Shown here: piece by piece, positions 17,475 to 27,224 of the stretch
Layout of the letters: each line of letters starts with the position of its first letter
How positions within the stretch are numbered: the stretch's first letter is position 1
From: PXAP01 sp046483315
GTDB lineage: Bacteria > Bacteroidota > Bacteroidia > Bacteroidales > PUMT01
Assembly: GCA_046483315.1 (NCBI GenBank)
Contig: JAWODJ010000112.1
Span: 1-64,000, forward strand
Length of the DNA: 64,000 nucleotides
Direction: 5' to 3'
The notes under the pieces: generated by a model
What the model saw: the letters and a program-made list of their open reading frames with translations, nothing else
Databases searched by the model: none
What the model was told of the DNA's origin: nothing
Made by a program: the position numbers and the translations under genes

Positions 17475-20400
17475 ATGATACGATCACTGACTGCTTTTTT
17501 GATCCTTCAGCTCTTCATTGTTAACCCGGCCGGGGCACAGACAGAAAAGATCCCCCTCACCCATGACGATTATGACAGCTGGAAAAATATATCCGGCCAG
17601 CAGATCTCGCCTGACGGCAGATGGGTAAGCTATGAAGTCAATCCGCAAAAAGGCGACGGCATGCTGATACTTAAAGACCTGCATACAGGCAAAGCCGATT
17701 CGGTGGCCAGGGGCGGCCGGGCAGTCTTTTCGCCCCGCTCCGGTTACCTGGCATTTCTTGTCTCCCCTCCTGAAAGCCTTGTCAGGCAGGCAAAAGTTGA
17801 CAAAAAGAAAGATGACGAAATGCCAAAGGACACCCTGGTAATACGTCTGCTTGACGGCAGTGCCATGACGCATACAGACAGGGTAAAATCATTCAAAGTG
17901 GCAGAAGAAGAGTCCGGCTGGATGGTCTGGCTCCATGAGAAAGAACTTCCCGGCGGCAGAGAAGAAGCTGACAGCACAGATAACGGCAGTGACACCCTGA
18001 CGATCACTTCCGACGGGACAACCCTTGTTATCTTTAACCCCTTATCGGGAGAAAAGCATGAATTTCCCAATGTGACCGGGTACAGCCTCTCCAAAAACGG
18101 TGCCCTGGCGGCATTTATCCAGAATGAAAAGGCTGAAATCCCTGACCGCGAAAAAGACGATGCAGAAGAAACCAGGGAAGAAACCGGTGAGGAAGGACCC
18201 TCTGAAGAGGAACTGTCAAAAACAGAAGAAGAGAAAACCACCGTATGGGTGTTCCGCACCGGCACACAGACCGCCACCAGGATCCTTGAGGCACAGGGCA
18301 CGGCAAAAACCATAACGACAGATGATGAAGGACGCCGGGCAGCCTTTATTTTCACGTCAGGCGATGACCATGACCCGGCCGGTGACAATGACCCGGGCAG
18401 CGAACCTTCAGACCTCCCTGTCAATAATTCCGGCGAAAGCTCAAACGGCACCCCCGGCGACAAAGAACCGTCAATTTATAACCTTTGGCACTGGCAGGAT
18501 GGTTCAGCAGCCGCAACACCTGCAGTAACCACAGAAGCTGCAGGCATGCCGGAAGGATGGAGCGTAAGCGAACATACATCGTTAAGCTTTACCGAAAATG
18601 GCAACAGGCTCTATTTCGGAACAGCAGAAAAACCCCTGCGCGAGCCTGACGATACACTGCTTGCCGAAGAAAAGCACAGGGTCGACATCTGGCATTACAA
18701 AGATCCTCTCATCCAGCCTCAGCAGCTTGCTCAGCGGCAGAGAGAACTGAGAAGAACCTACACTGCCGTTTACCATACAGAGGAAAAGAAGATGGTGCAG
18801 CTTGCCCGTACGGATATGCCGCAGGTAACAACAAGCCGGGAAGGAGACAGAAATATTGAAGTTGGTATATCAACACTGCCGTATCAGATCCGGAGCTCTT
18901 TTGAGTCAGGTTCCTGCAGCGACATCTGGCTGGTTGATGTAATGACAGGAGAGCGGAGACTGGTGCTTGAAAAGTACCGTGGTTCGTCACCGGGTTCATC
19001 GTGGTCGGCAGAAGGATTGTCGCCCGGCGGCAGATACCTGCTGTACTACAGCCAGTCCGACAGCAACTGGTATGCCATGCCTGCCGAAGGAGGCACCGGC
19101 CGCAACCTCACAGCCTCTATTCCGAATCCTATGTACAATGAGCTGCATGACCAGCCGGCTGACCCCAGGCAGTATGGTGCAGCCGGGTGGATTGAAGGTG
19201 ACCGTTATGTGCTTATTTACGATCATTATGACATATGGAAAGTCGATCCCGAGGGGAAGGAAGATCCCGTGAATCTCACCAGCGGCTACGGAAGGGCGAA
19301 CAATCTCCGGTTCCGTTACGTCAGCCTTGACCCTGACAGGGATGAGATAGGAAGAAGGGAAGAGATCATGCTGTCGGCCTTTAATGAAAAGAACAAGCAG
19401 AGCGGCTTTTATACTGTCCGTGTTCACCGTCCGTCAGACCCGGCAAAGATCATTATGGATGATGTACGGTTTTATACACCCCGGAAGGCCAAAGAAGCCG
19501 GTGTGCTGATCTGGCAGAAAAGCACCTTCTCCGAATTCCCTGATCTCTGGGTCAGCGACGAAAACTTCAGCAATGCCCGCAGGATCTCCGATGCCAATCC
19601 GCAGCAGAGCCGCTACCGCTGGGGCACCGCCAGCCTGGTTGAATGGGTGTCATTCAACCACGATTCCCTCCAGGGCATCCTCTACAAGCCGGAGAACATG
19701 GATCCCGGGAAAAAATACCCCATGATAGTTTATTTTTATGAACGTTCATCAGACAACCTCCACAGGCACAGCGTACCCGCTCCGAGCCGATCAACCATCA
19801 ATATGTCCTATTGTGTCAGCAATGGCTACCTGGTGTTCGTACCCGACATACCCTATATTATCGGTTATCCCGGACAAAGTGCTTACAATGCCGTAGTAAG
19901 CGGCACACAGGCCATGCTGGAGCGTTACGATTTCATCGACCGTGGTAAAACAGGAGTGCAGGGGCAGAGCTGGGGCGGATACCAGATCGCCTGGCTGATA
20001 ACGCGGACCGACCTTTTCAGGGCAGCCATGGCCGGTGCCCCGGTATCCAATATGTTCAGCGCCTACGGAGGTATACGCTGGGGGTCAGGGGTCAGCAGGA
20101 TCTTCCAGTATGAAGAGACACAGAGCCGTATCGGCGGTACCATCTGGGAAAAGCCACTCCGTTACCTGGAGAACTCCCCCCTCTTTTTTGCCGACCGGAT
20201 CAACACCCCCCTTCTGATGATGCACAACGATGACGACGGAGCCGTGCCCTGGTATCAGGGCATTGAATTCTTCATGGCCCTGCGACGCCTCGGCAAGCCG
20301 GTGTGGATGCTCAACTACAACGACGAAGCCCACAACCTCACCAGGAGGCCCAACATGATGGACCTGTCAGTCCGGATGTACCAGTTCTTTGACCATTATC

Positions 20401-20489
20401 TTAAAGGAGAGCCTGCCCCCGTATGGTTAAAAGAGGGGGTCCCGGCCACGGAGAAAGGCAAAACCGACGGTTACGAGCTGGTGGAGTGA
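17475..20489 (+). CDS. S9 family (prolyl oligopeptidase-type) secreted peptidase
   Basis: A 1004-residue protein with a signal peptide (MIRSLTAFLILQLFIVNPAGAQ), a large beta-propeller region and a C-terminal alpha/beta-hydrolase domain. The catalytic triad can be placed: Ser832 in GQSWGGY, Asp921 in HNDDDGAVP, and His953 in NDEAHNL. It is likely a periplasmic dipeptidyl- or acylaminoacyl-type peptidase releasing short peptides. The propeller is interrupted by two acidic low-complexity inserts (about 215-255 and 295-335) that probably form flexible loops and make the protein longer than typical S9 enzymes. It is monocistronic, divergent from the DUF1080 operon and convergent with fcl. Confidence 0.93.
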   Translation: MIRSLTAFLILQLFIVNPAGAQTEKIPLTHDDYDSWKNISGQQISPDGRWVSYEVNPQKGDGMLILKDLHTGKADSVARGGRAVFSPRSGYLAFLVSPPESLVRQAKVDKKKDDEMPKDTLVIRLLDGSAMTHTDRVKSFKVAEEESGWMVWLHEKELPGGREEADSTDNGSDTLTITSDGTTLVIFNPLSGEKHEFPNVTGYSLSKNGALAAFIQNEKAEIPDREKDDAEETREETGEEGPSEEELSKTEEEKTTVWVFRTGTQTATRILEAQGTAKTITTDDEGRRAAFIFTSGDDHDPAGDNDPGSEPSDLPVNNSGESSNGTPGDKEPSIYNLWHWQDGSAAATPAVTTEAAGMPEGWSVSEHTSLSFTENGNRLYFGTAEKPLREPDDTLLAEEKHRVDIWHYKDPLIQPQQLAQRQRELRRTYTAVYHTEEKKMVQLARTDMPQVTTSREGDRNIEVGISTLPYQIRSSFESGSCSDIWLVDVMTGERRLVLEKYRGSSPGSSWSAEGLSPGGRYLLYYSQSDSNWYAMPAEGGTGRNLTASIPNPMYNELHDQPADPRQYGAAGWIEGDRYVLIYDHYDIWKVDPEGKEDPVNLTSGYGRANNLRFRYVSLDPDRDEIGRREEIMLSAFNEKNKQSGFYTVRVHRPSDPAKIIMDDVRFYTPRKAKEAGVLIWQKSTFSEFPDLWVSDENFSNARRISDANPQQSRYRWGTASLVEWVSFNHDSLQGILYKPENMDPGKKYPMIVYFYERSSDNLHRHSVPAPSRSTINMSYCVSNGYLVFVPDIPYIIGYPGQSAYNAVVSGTQAMLERYDFIDRGKTGVQGQSWGGYQIAWLITRTDLFRAAMAGAPVSNMFSAYGGIRWGSGVSRIFQYEETQSRIGGTIWEKPLRYLENSPLFFADRINTPLLMMHNDDDGAVPWYQGIEFFMALRRLGKPVWMLNYNDEAHNLTRRPNMMDLSVRMYQFFDHYLKGEPAPVWLKEGVPATEKGKTDGYELVE

Positions 20490-20514
20490 TCCCTGAAAAA
20501 AAGACAAAACAGGA

Positions 20515-21609
20515 TCAATGACCGGCATACCGGCTGTACACGGATCTGATACCGTCAGGCAGGTCAATACCATACTTCCAGTCAAGCTTGTTCAATAATC
20601 CAACATCAAGCTGCTTCCTGGCAGTACCATCAGGTTTTGAACTGTCCCACTGCAACTCACCGCCAAAACCGGTAATCTCTTTCACCATCAGGGCCAGTTC
20701 ACGGATTGTAATATCCTTTCCCGTTCCAATGTTTATATGTGTTTGCGACAGGTCATTGTATAATTTCCCGGCATCAACTTTTTCCATTATAAATACGGAG
20801 GCATCAGCCATATCATCAACATGCAGGAATTCACGATAAACATTGCCCGTTCCCCAGAGCCTGACAGTCACCTGAGCGCGTTCCCCGGGTTTCTGACCAG
20901 TGCGGCGGGATATCCCGTATTTCGACAAAACATCAAGAATCTCTCTTTCCTCACTTTTCCCGTCAGTGCCCTCAACAGGATTACCTGCCAGATCTGCCCT
21001 TATGGCTTCCATATCGTTCTCCAGGAGCAACTTACCCAGGTGCATCTTACGTATAAGAGCAGGAAGGACATGCGACTTTTCCAGGTCATAATTGTCATTC
21101 GGACCGTATAGGTTTGTGGGCATTATTGAGATAAAATCACTGCCATACTGCCTGTAATAATTCTCACACATCTTTATGCCTGCAATTTTGGCTATGGCAT
21201 AAGGTTCATTGGTAGGTTCCAGGGGGCCGGTAAGAAGGTATTCCTCTTTCATCGGCTGGGGAGATTCCCTGGGGTAGATGCACGAGCTGCCGAGAAACAA
21301 TAATTTTTTCACACCGTATTTCCATGCCGGGTGAATAATATTGTTCTGTATCATAAGATTCTGATAAATAAATTCAGCCCTGTATGTATTGTTTGAAACT
21401 ATGCCTCCCACCTTTGCCGCCCCAAGAAAAACATATTCCGGTCTTTCACTCTTAAAGAAATTCTCCGCATCTTCCTGTCTCGTAAGGTCAAGCTCCTGAT
21501 GCGTGCGCAGTACAAAATTGTCATACCCCTTTGATTTAAGGTTGCGAAGGATGGCCGATCCCACCATTCCCCGGTGACCTGCAATATATATTCTGCTCTT
21601 CTTTTCCAT
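20515..21609 (-). CDS. fcl: GDP-L-fucose synthase
   Basis: A 364-residue short-chain dehydrogenase-family epimerase/reductase that converts GDP-4-keto-6-deoxy-D-mannose to GDP-L-fucose with NADPH. The dinucleotide motif GHRGMVGSAIL is at residues 12-22, the catalytic Y-x3-K is in PYAIAKIAG, and the substrate site segment LWGTGNVYREFLHVDDMAD is intact. A loop of about 45 residues (around 205-250) present in Bacteroidota enzymes explains the extra length over the E. coli protein. It follows gmd by about 80 bp on the same strand, the standard two-gene fucose donor pathway. Confidence 0.96.
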   Translation of the reverse strand: MEKKSRIYIAGHRGMVGSAILRNLKSKGYDNFVLRTHQELDLTRQEDAENFFKSERPEYVFLGAAKVGGIVSNNTYRAEFIYQNLMIQNNIIHPAWKYGVKKLLFLGSSCIYPRESPQPMKEEYLLTGPLEPTNEPYAIAKIAGIKMCENYYRQYGSDFISIMPTNLYGPNDNYDLEKSHVLPALIRKMHLGKLLLENDMEAIRADLAGNPVEGTDGKSEEREILDVLSKYGISRRTGQKPGERAQVTVRLWGTGNVYREFLHVDDMADASVFIMEKVDAGKLYNDLSQTHINIGTGKDITIRELALMVKEITGFGGELQWDSSKPDGTARKQLDVGLLNKLDWKYGIDLPDGIRSVYSRYAGH

Positions 21610-21691
21610 GAAATAATCTTTACATTAGTTAAAAATATCCGGTTTCAGGAGTGATGATTGCAAATAAATCAGCGTTTGGGAAAAACCCTGG

Positions 21692-22747
21692 TTAACAGGG
21701 GCTGTCAACCCGTTTTTTTGCTTTCTGGTAATCAGCCTCCACCATGATTCTTACCAGCTCCTTAAAAGTGGTTTTGGGTTCCCAGCCCAGTTTCTCTTTG
21801 GCCTTGGTGGAGTCACCGATCAACAGATCAACCTCCGCAGGCCTGAAATACCGCTCATCGATACCGACAACCTCCTTCCCGGAGGATTTCAGAATGCCTT
21901 TTTCATTAACACCCGTACCTTCCCATATTATCTCTTCCCCCAGCACCCTGAAAGCTTCTTCAACAAATTCACGGATCTTATGGGTTTCATTGGTAGCCAG
22001 CACAAAATCCTCAGGCTCGTCAACCTGCAGCATTCGCCACATGCCTTCAACATATTCGGGAGCATAGCCCCAGTCTCTCTGAGCATCAAGATTTCCAAGC
22101 AACAGCTTATCCAGCTGGCCGGTCATAATGTTTGAAACTGCCACACTTATTTTACGGGTAACAAATGTTTTTCCGCGCCTCTCGCTCTCGTGATTAAACA
22201 ATATACCATTGCAGGCAAAGAGATTATATGCCTCACGGTAATTAACCACTATCCAGTATGCATAAAGCTTTGCCGCACCATACGGGCTTCTCGGGTAAAA
22301 AGGAGTCTTTTCGGTTTGCGGCACCTCCTGCACCATACCGTACAACTCCGAAGTGGAAGCCTGGTAAAAGCGGGTGTCAATACCCGTCTCCTTTATGGCA
22401 TCAATAAACCTTAAAGTGCCGATACCATCAACCTCTGCCGTATATTCCGGAACCTCAAAAGAAACCTGCACATGGCTTTGCGCCCCAAGGTTGTATATTT
22501 CATCCGGACGGATCTTCTCCACCAGCCGGTTCAGGTTACTGGAATCGGTAAGGTCGCCGTGATGAAGAAAAAATCTCTTATCAAGCAATTCACTGTTATT
22601 ATATAAATGATCAATGCGAAAAGTATTAAAAGAGCTTGCCCGTCGTATTATGCCATGCACGTTATAGCCCTTTTCCAGAAGAAGTTCTGTCAGATAAGAA
22701 CCATCCTGGCCGGTAATACCTGATATTAAAGCAGTTTTAGTCTTCAT
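21692..22747 (-). CDS. gmd: GDP-mannose 4,6-dehydratase
   Basis: A 351-residue NADP-dependent dehydratase forming GDP-4-keto-6-deoxymannose, the first committed step to GDP-fucose and related 6-deoxy sugars. Visible signatures are GITGQDGSYLTELL (dinucleotide site), QASTSELYGMVQEVPQTE, the catalytic YGAAKLYAYWIVVNYREAY, and NHESERRGKTFVTRKI. It is the upstream member of the gmd-fcl pair. The product could feed the NodZ-like transferase at 47091-48062. Confidence 0.97.
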   Translation of the reverse strand: MKTKTALISGITGQDGSYLTELLLEKGYNVHGIIRRASSFNTFRIDHLYNNSELLDKRFFLHHGDLTDSSNLNRLVEKIRPDEIYNLGAQSHVQVSFEVPEYTAEVDGIGTLRFIDAIKETGIDTRFYQASTSELYGMVQEVPQTEKTPFYPRSPYGAAKLYAYWIVVNYREAYNLFACNGILFNHESERRGKTFVTRKISVAVSNIMTGQLDKLLLGNLDAQRDWGYAPEYVEGMWRMLQVDEPEDFVLATNETHKIREFVEEAFRVLGEEIIWEGTGVNEKGILKSSGKEVVGIDERYFRPAEVDLLIGDSTKAKEKLGWEPKTTFKELVRIMVEADYQKAKKRVDSPC

Positions 22748-23079
22748 ATGTTCGGAATATAAAATTTAAATATCAATTATTTTAGAAAACAGTAGCAAAG
22801 TCATATAACACAAAAGAAGGGTTAAAGTTTAAAAGCAAACAAGATTTACAACCTTTCTTTCACCCTCAGCCTGAAAATCTGTGAGGAACCGAAAAACGGC
22901 ATGTGACTTCCGGTCTTATCCCTGTCATTTTATCTGTAAATGTAATAAAACAGCTTATCATAATTCATTGTTTATCAACAAAAATGGTCCTTCTGATACT
23001 AATTACGAACAAAACCGTGCAAAGTATTGTTATTTGCAAAGGATAATGAACAGATTCAGACAAAAATCAATATTTATTT
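22748..23079. other. 332-bp divergent intergenic region
   Basis: A non-coding, AT-rich stretch between gmd (minus) and the nSTAND gene (plus), presumably holding both promoters. No perfect TAnnTTTG box was found. Present are an imperfect inverted pair AAGAAGGGTT/AACCTTTCTT (about 22815-22860) and an 8-bp palindrome TTTGCAAA near 23033. No RNA gene was recognised. Confidence 0.5.
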
Positions 23080-26000
23080 ATGTCCGCAGCAGAAAAAATT
23101 TTTAACCCGTATCCCGGACTTCGTTCGTTTAAATCTGGTGAAAGTAATTTGTTTTTCAGCAGAGAAAAGCAAAGTAATGAGATAACGGCAAAACTTCTCA
23201 GCAACAGGTTCCTTGCACTGATCGGGCCCTCAGGATCCGGTAAGTCATCCTTGTTATCTGCCGGGGTTGTTCCCGGCCTGCCCGGCTTCAACAATGATCC
23301 CTCAGTTTCATCCTGGCAAATAATAAATTCCAGGCCGGGAAATACACCGATCAATAATCTGGCAAAAGACCTGGTAAATGCCGGTATTCAGAATGATTCA
23401 GAAAACACGGATAATAACCGGTATGAGAAGACTGCAGCTCTATTGCGTACCGGTTCTCACGAACTAAAGGAGATCCTTCGTGATGCAAAAAATAACATTA
23501 ACAAAAATACCTTAATCATAATAGATCAGTTTGAAGAATTATTCAGGCAAAGAAGAAACATTAACCCCCGCACCATAAAAGATGAACGGGAAAGCTACAT
23601 ACAGTTGGTAATTGAATTGCAGAAACAGGAAGAGCTGCCCGTATTTGTACTGATCGCGGTACGTTCAGATTACATTCAGGAGTGTCATAAATTCCGTGAA
23701 TTGACCGGACTGATAAATCAAAGCAATCATTTTCTGTCACCTATGACTACGGAAGATATTCTTGAAGTAATCCGCCGCCCGGCTGCCCTGGCCGGGGGTA
23801 AAACAGACACCGGGTTCGAAAGGCAGCTTCTCAATGATCTCCTTGATCAGTCAGATCCTCTGCCGTCATTGCAGTATATATTAATGAGGACATGGGAATA
23901 CTGGATGAAACAGGAAAATTATGACAAACCGCTGTCGGTAAAAGAATATGAAGAAGTTGGAAAAATGGATAATGCCTTATCAATGCATGCTGATGAAATC
24001 TATGCGGAATTATCGGAAAACGGACAAAAAACCTGTGAAAAGATTTTTAAGACCATTGCACAAAAAGGCACCGGCGACCGTGATATGGCAAATCCGGCGC
24101 GTATTGCCGATATTGCCTCTATTGCCGGTATCGGCGTTGCAGATACAATTGATGTAATTGAAAGATTCAGGCAGCCCGGAAGATGCTTCCTTACTCCTTT
24201 TCATGATATTGAACTTAACTCCGGCACAATCATTGACTTGTCGCATGAAAGTCTGATCCGCTTATGGAAAAGACTTAATACCTGGGTTGCCGAAGAATCA
24301 TCCTCGGTAGCAATTTATAACCGTCTGGCAGAAAAATCAAGACTTTACCAGATCAGGAAAACTGGTCTGCTTAAAAAACCTGATCTGGAAATGGCACTGA
24401 AATGGCGCGAAGAAAATGAACCTTCATTTGATTGGGCAAAATGGCATAATACTGCTTTTGAACGAACCATGGCGTACCTGAGAAAGAGCGAGGAAGAATT
24501 TAAGAAAGAGGAAGCTGAGAAATTTAAAAAACCAGTCAGGTCATTAAAAAAAGCACGCCTAATTGCCACATTTCTCGGTTTTGTTGCAATAGTTTCAATT
24601 GGCATGGTTTTACATACTTCAAATCTCTATACTGCAGCTACCAGGCAGTCCGCTCCGGCAGTCCCTGACATACCTCCTGCACGTGAACAGACAGCCATTA
24701 ATGAAACATTAACAGGAGAAACCGGCAATTTAACAACTACTTCCGCAGACAGGGATAACAGACAAATTTTGCAGAATTCTCATAATCAAGGCATTAACAG
24801 CACCAACCCAGGGCAAAGGACTTCCGGTGAAAGATCTGCGGGAGAAATCAGCAGCAGAACCAACAGTCCGGGCAGTCAGGTGCCGTCTTCTGAAAGGGGT
24901 ACTTCCGGCAACCCTCATGATAACAGTTCCGAAGATACTGCCCGTGAAAAGGAATACATGAACCGGATAAGAACAGCCGGGCATTCGCTGATAACAAATT
25001 CCCTTGAGCTTGAAGATAATGCCAGTCTGAAAGCTTTGCTGGCCCTTCAGGCAGAAAATTTCAGCAAGGAATATAATGAAAATGGCTATTATCCGGATCT
25101 TTATGCCGGACTTCACTCGTCACTTAAAGCAATATTCGGTAATACTTTCAATGTGTTCAGCGGGCATGCCGGATCGGTTAATTCTGTTGTATTCAGGCCA
25201 AACAGCAGCATATTCTATTCAGCCTCTTCTGACGGGAAGGTTTTACAATGGGATTTAGATGATGACACTAAAACCCCGGCAACTTTATTTGATATTAACG
25301 GCATCAATAATTCACTGGCCATATCATCAAATGGCCAGTGGCTGGCAGTTGCAACAAACGGACTTGGAATAAAGATATTCAATCCCACAAGGAATAATCC
25401 CTTTCCAATTACCGTTAACCGGGGCAGCAACAGGTTTATAGCGATGGACTTCCATCCTGATAACGAGCATCTTATATTCGCCGACTCCGATAACAACATA
25501 ATAAAATACAATATAACCAGCGGAAACGATCACATTGTAGCGACGGCAGATAATGAGATATTTTCTTTGTCGGTGTCACCGGACGGAAATAAGATAGCCG
25601 CAGGAACAAGAGGAGGGCAGGCTGTTATTTGGACCGGTGAAACCAATTGGGAACAGCAGATTATCCATCAAGAAGAGGGAAATGATGTACATGCAGTTCA
25701 GTTTAATCATAACGGAACAAGACTGGCTACAGGCAGCCTCAGGGGTACTTTACAAATATGGGAGGTTGTGTCAGGAGACCTGATTACCAGTCTCAATGGT
25801 CATTCTGCCAGGATTGTCAATATAAAATTCAGTCCCGATAACAGTAAGATAGCATCTACAAGTTTTGACGGTACCATCAGGCTGTGGAATGTACAGGATC
25901 TTTCTTCACAGCCCCTGATTCTCAGTGACCACGGATCATGGGTCCTTTCAGTTGACTTCGACACTGAAGGTAAAAAACTTGTAAGCGGAAGCCGCCAGGA

Positions 26001-26142
26001 AAACAGGTTGATGAGCTGGTACCTGGAAACTGGTGATATGGCGGCTATTATCTGTTCAGAAGTCACCAGGAACCTTACCAGGGAAGAATGGAACCTTTAT
26101 GTAGGAGAAGAAATCCCGTATATGGAAACCTGTCCCTTATAG
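23080..26142 (+). CDS. nSTAND NTPase with membrane segment and WD40 domain
   Basis: A 1020-residue protein. Residues 1-420 form a novel-STAND NTPase: it opens NPYPGLRSFKSGESNLFFSR, has Walker A GPSGSGKSS (49-57), Walker B LIIIDQFEELF (145-155), and LIAVRSDYIQ as sensor region, followed by winged-helix segments ending LSHESLIRLWKRL (388-400). A single hydrophobic helix lies at 493-515. A Ser/Thr/Asn/Gly-rich linker follows (about 520-620), then WD40 repeats (about 685-1000), with a closing EVTRNLTREEW...TCP tail. The likely topology is cytoplasmic NTPase and periplasmic propeller. STAND proteins are ligand-triggered oligomerising switches. It is first of four same-strand genes, 22 bp ahead of a beta-barrel protein, so an envelope-sensing role is inferred. 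Confidence 0.88.
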   Translation: MSAAEKIFNPYPGLRSFKSGESNLFFSREKQSNEITAKLLSNRFLALIGPSGSGKSSLLSAGVVPGLPGFNNDPSVSSWQIINSRPGNTPINNLAKDLVNAGIQNDSENTDNNRYEKTAALLRTGSHELKEILRDAKNNINKNTLIIIDQFEELFRQRRNINPRTIKDERESYIQLVIELQKQEELPVFVLIAVRSDYIQECHKFRELTGLINQSNHFLSPMTTEDILEVIRRPAALAGGKTDTGFERQLLNDLLDQSDPLPSLQYILMRTWEYWMKQENYDKPLSVKEYEEVGKMDNALSMHADEIYAELSENGQKTCEKIFKTIAQKGTGDRDMANPARIADIASIAGIGVADTIDVIERFRQPGRCFLTPFHDIELNSGTIIDLSHESLIRLWKRLNTWVAEESSSVAIYNRLAEKSRLYQIRKTGLLKKPDLEMALKWREENEPSFDWAKWHNTAFERTMAYLRKSEEEFKKEEAEKFKKPVRSLKKARLIATFLGFVAIVSIGMVLHTSNLYTAATRQSAPAVPDIPPAREQTAINETLTGETGNLTTTSADRDNRQILQNSHNQGINSTNPGQRTSGERSAGEISSRTNSPGSQVPSSERGTSGNPHDNSSEDTAREKEYMNRIRTAGHSLITNSLELEDNASLKALLALQAENFSKEYNENGYYPDLYAGLHSSLKAIFGNTFNVFSGHAGSVNSVVFRPNSSIFYSASSDGKVLQWDLDDDTKTPATLFDINGINNSLAISSNGQWLAVATNGLGIKIFNPTRNNPFPITVNRGSNRFIAMDFHPDNEHLIFADSDNNIIKYNITSGNDHIVATADNEIFSLSVSPDGNKIAAGTRGGQAVIWTGETNWEQQIIHQEEGNDVHAVQFNHNGTRLATGSLRGTLQIWEVVSGDLITSLNGHSARIVNIKFSPDNSKIASTSFDGTIRLWNVQDLSSQPLILSDHGSWVLSVDFDTEGKKLVSGSRQENRLMSWYLETGDMAAIICSEVTRNLTREEWNLYVGEEIPYMETCPL

Positions 26143-26164
26143 TAATACTATAGATCGATCATCC

Positions 26165-27217
26165 ATGATACTGCGTCTGACAAAAGAAGTAATTAAATTA
26201 CTGTTATTAATTCTGATATTTCTTTACCCTCCTGTTCAGGTGAAGGCACAGAATGAATGCACCGCAGCACTTGAAAGAGCGGAAAATTTATTCGATCAGG
26301 GTATTATTGAAGAAATTCCGGTTATTCTGGCTGGTTGTTTAAAAAACGGATTCAGCAGGGAAGATAAAATGCGTGCTCAGAAACTTATGATACTCTCTTA
26401 CCTGTTTGATAACAAAATTGAGGAAGCAGAAAAAACAATACTGAACTTTCTGGATGATAATCCGGAATATAAAATCAAATCTACCGATCCTGCTGAATTT
26501 GCTTCACTTTTCTCCAGGTTCAGGACCATACCATATTTATCGGCAGGAGTATTAATTGGAGGTAATTTATCACTTCCCCATATGCTTGAGCAATACGGCC
26601 CTTTTAATTCAATCAGGGAAAAGGGAACCTATTCATATGAAACAATTGATTTTCAAATCGGTGCCGGCCTGAATTTTTTCCTGGGCAATTCACTGGAGTT
26701 AAATATTGAATCGCTGTTCATTCGCAACAGTTTTGTTTATTCAAATCTGCAATACGGTTTTGCTCAGATATATAAAAAAGAGACATATCAAAAATTTGAA
26801 TTTCCGGTATCTCTCAGTCTTGACCTTGGAAAAGGCAGATGGAAACCATACCTGAGGCTGGGAGGCTCATACGGGATTATTATGCATGCTGAAAGCAATT
26901 ACGAAAGAGAATATATCAATACCGGGTCTGCCTATTACAGTCCCCTTGAAACGTATGGAATAAACATAAGTGAAAGGAGAAAGGAATACTCTTTTTCTGC
27001 TGTCGGTGGCGGTGGTATAAAGTATAAAATACCACGTGGCCATTTGTATTTTGATATAAGATATTTTTATTCACTGACCCATCTGGTCATCCCCGATAAC
27101 AGGTGGGAAGATGAATTAATATACACTTATTATCATGCCGATAGTGATTTTATCGTGGATTATTTAACATTTTCAGTGGGATTAAGATATTCATTCTATA
27201 AATCAAAAAAACTCTGA
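26165..27217 (+). CDS. Outer-membrane beta-barrel protein with helical N-terminal region
   Basis: A 350-residue exported protein: signal peptide near residues 10-29 (LLLLILIFLYPPVQVKA), then a helical, TPR-like stretch of about 100 residues (ECTAALERAENLFDQGIIEE, then DKMRAQKLMILSYLFDNK). From about residue 125 there are alternating beta strands ending with an aromatic C-terminal strand (YLTFSVGLRYSFY), as in outer-membrane barrels. The pattern of a short soluble module before an 8-10-strand barrel recurs in Bacteroidota beside WD40/STAND genes. It lies 22 bp after the nSTAND gene and 7 bp before the propeller lipoprotein, so it is cotranscribed. Its function is not recognised. Confidence 0.75.
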   Translation: MILRLTKEVIKLLLLILIFLYPPVQVKAQNECTAALERAENLFDQGIIEEIPVILAGCLKNGFSREDKMRAQKLMILSYLFDNKIEEAEKTILNFLDDNPEYKIKSTDPAEFASLFSRFRTIPYLSAGVLIGGNLSLPHMLEQYGPFNSIREKGTYSYETIDFQIGAGLNFFLGNSLELNIESLFIRNSFVYSNLQYGFAQIYKKETYQKFEFPVSLSLDLGKGRWKPYLRLGGSYGIIMHAESNYEREYINTGSAYYSPLETYGINISERRKEYSFSAVGGGGIKYKIPRGHLYFDIRYFYSLTHLVIPDNRWEDELIYTYYHADSDFIVDYLTFSVGLRYSFYKSKKL

Positions 27218-27224
27218 ACTCTGT

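Noticed and set aside
20483..20516. Bidirectional terminator between the S9 peptidase and fcl
   Set aside because: TGATCC/GGATCA pairs over only about six to eight bases with a bulge and a long A-rich loop; too weak to call.
23080..26142. Stand-alone antiphage STAND (Avs-like) defence gene
   Set aside because: It has a membrane helix and WD40 part, and its neighbours are envelope proteins rather than nucleases or other defence genes.
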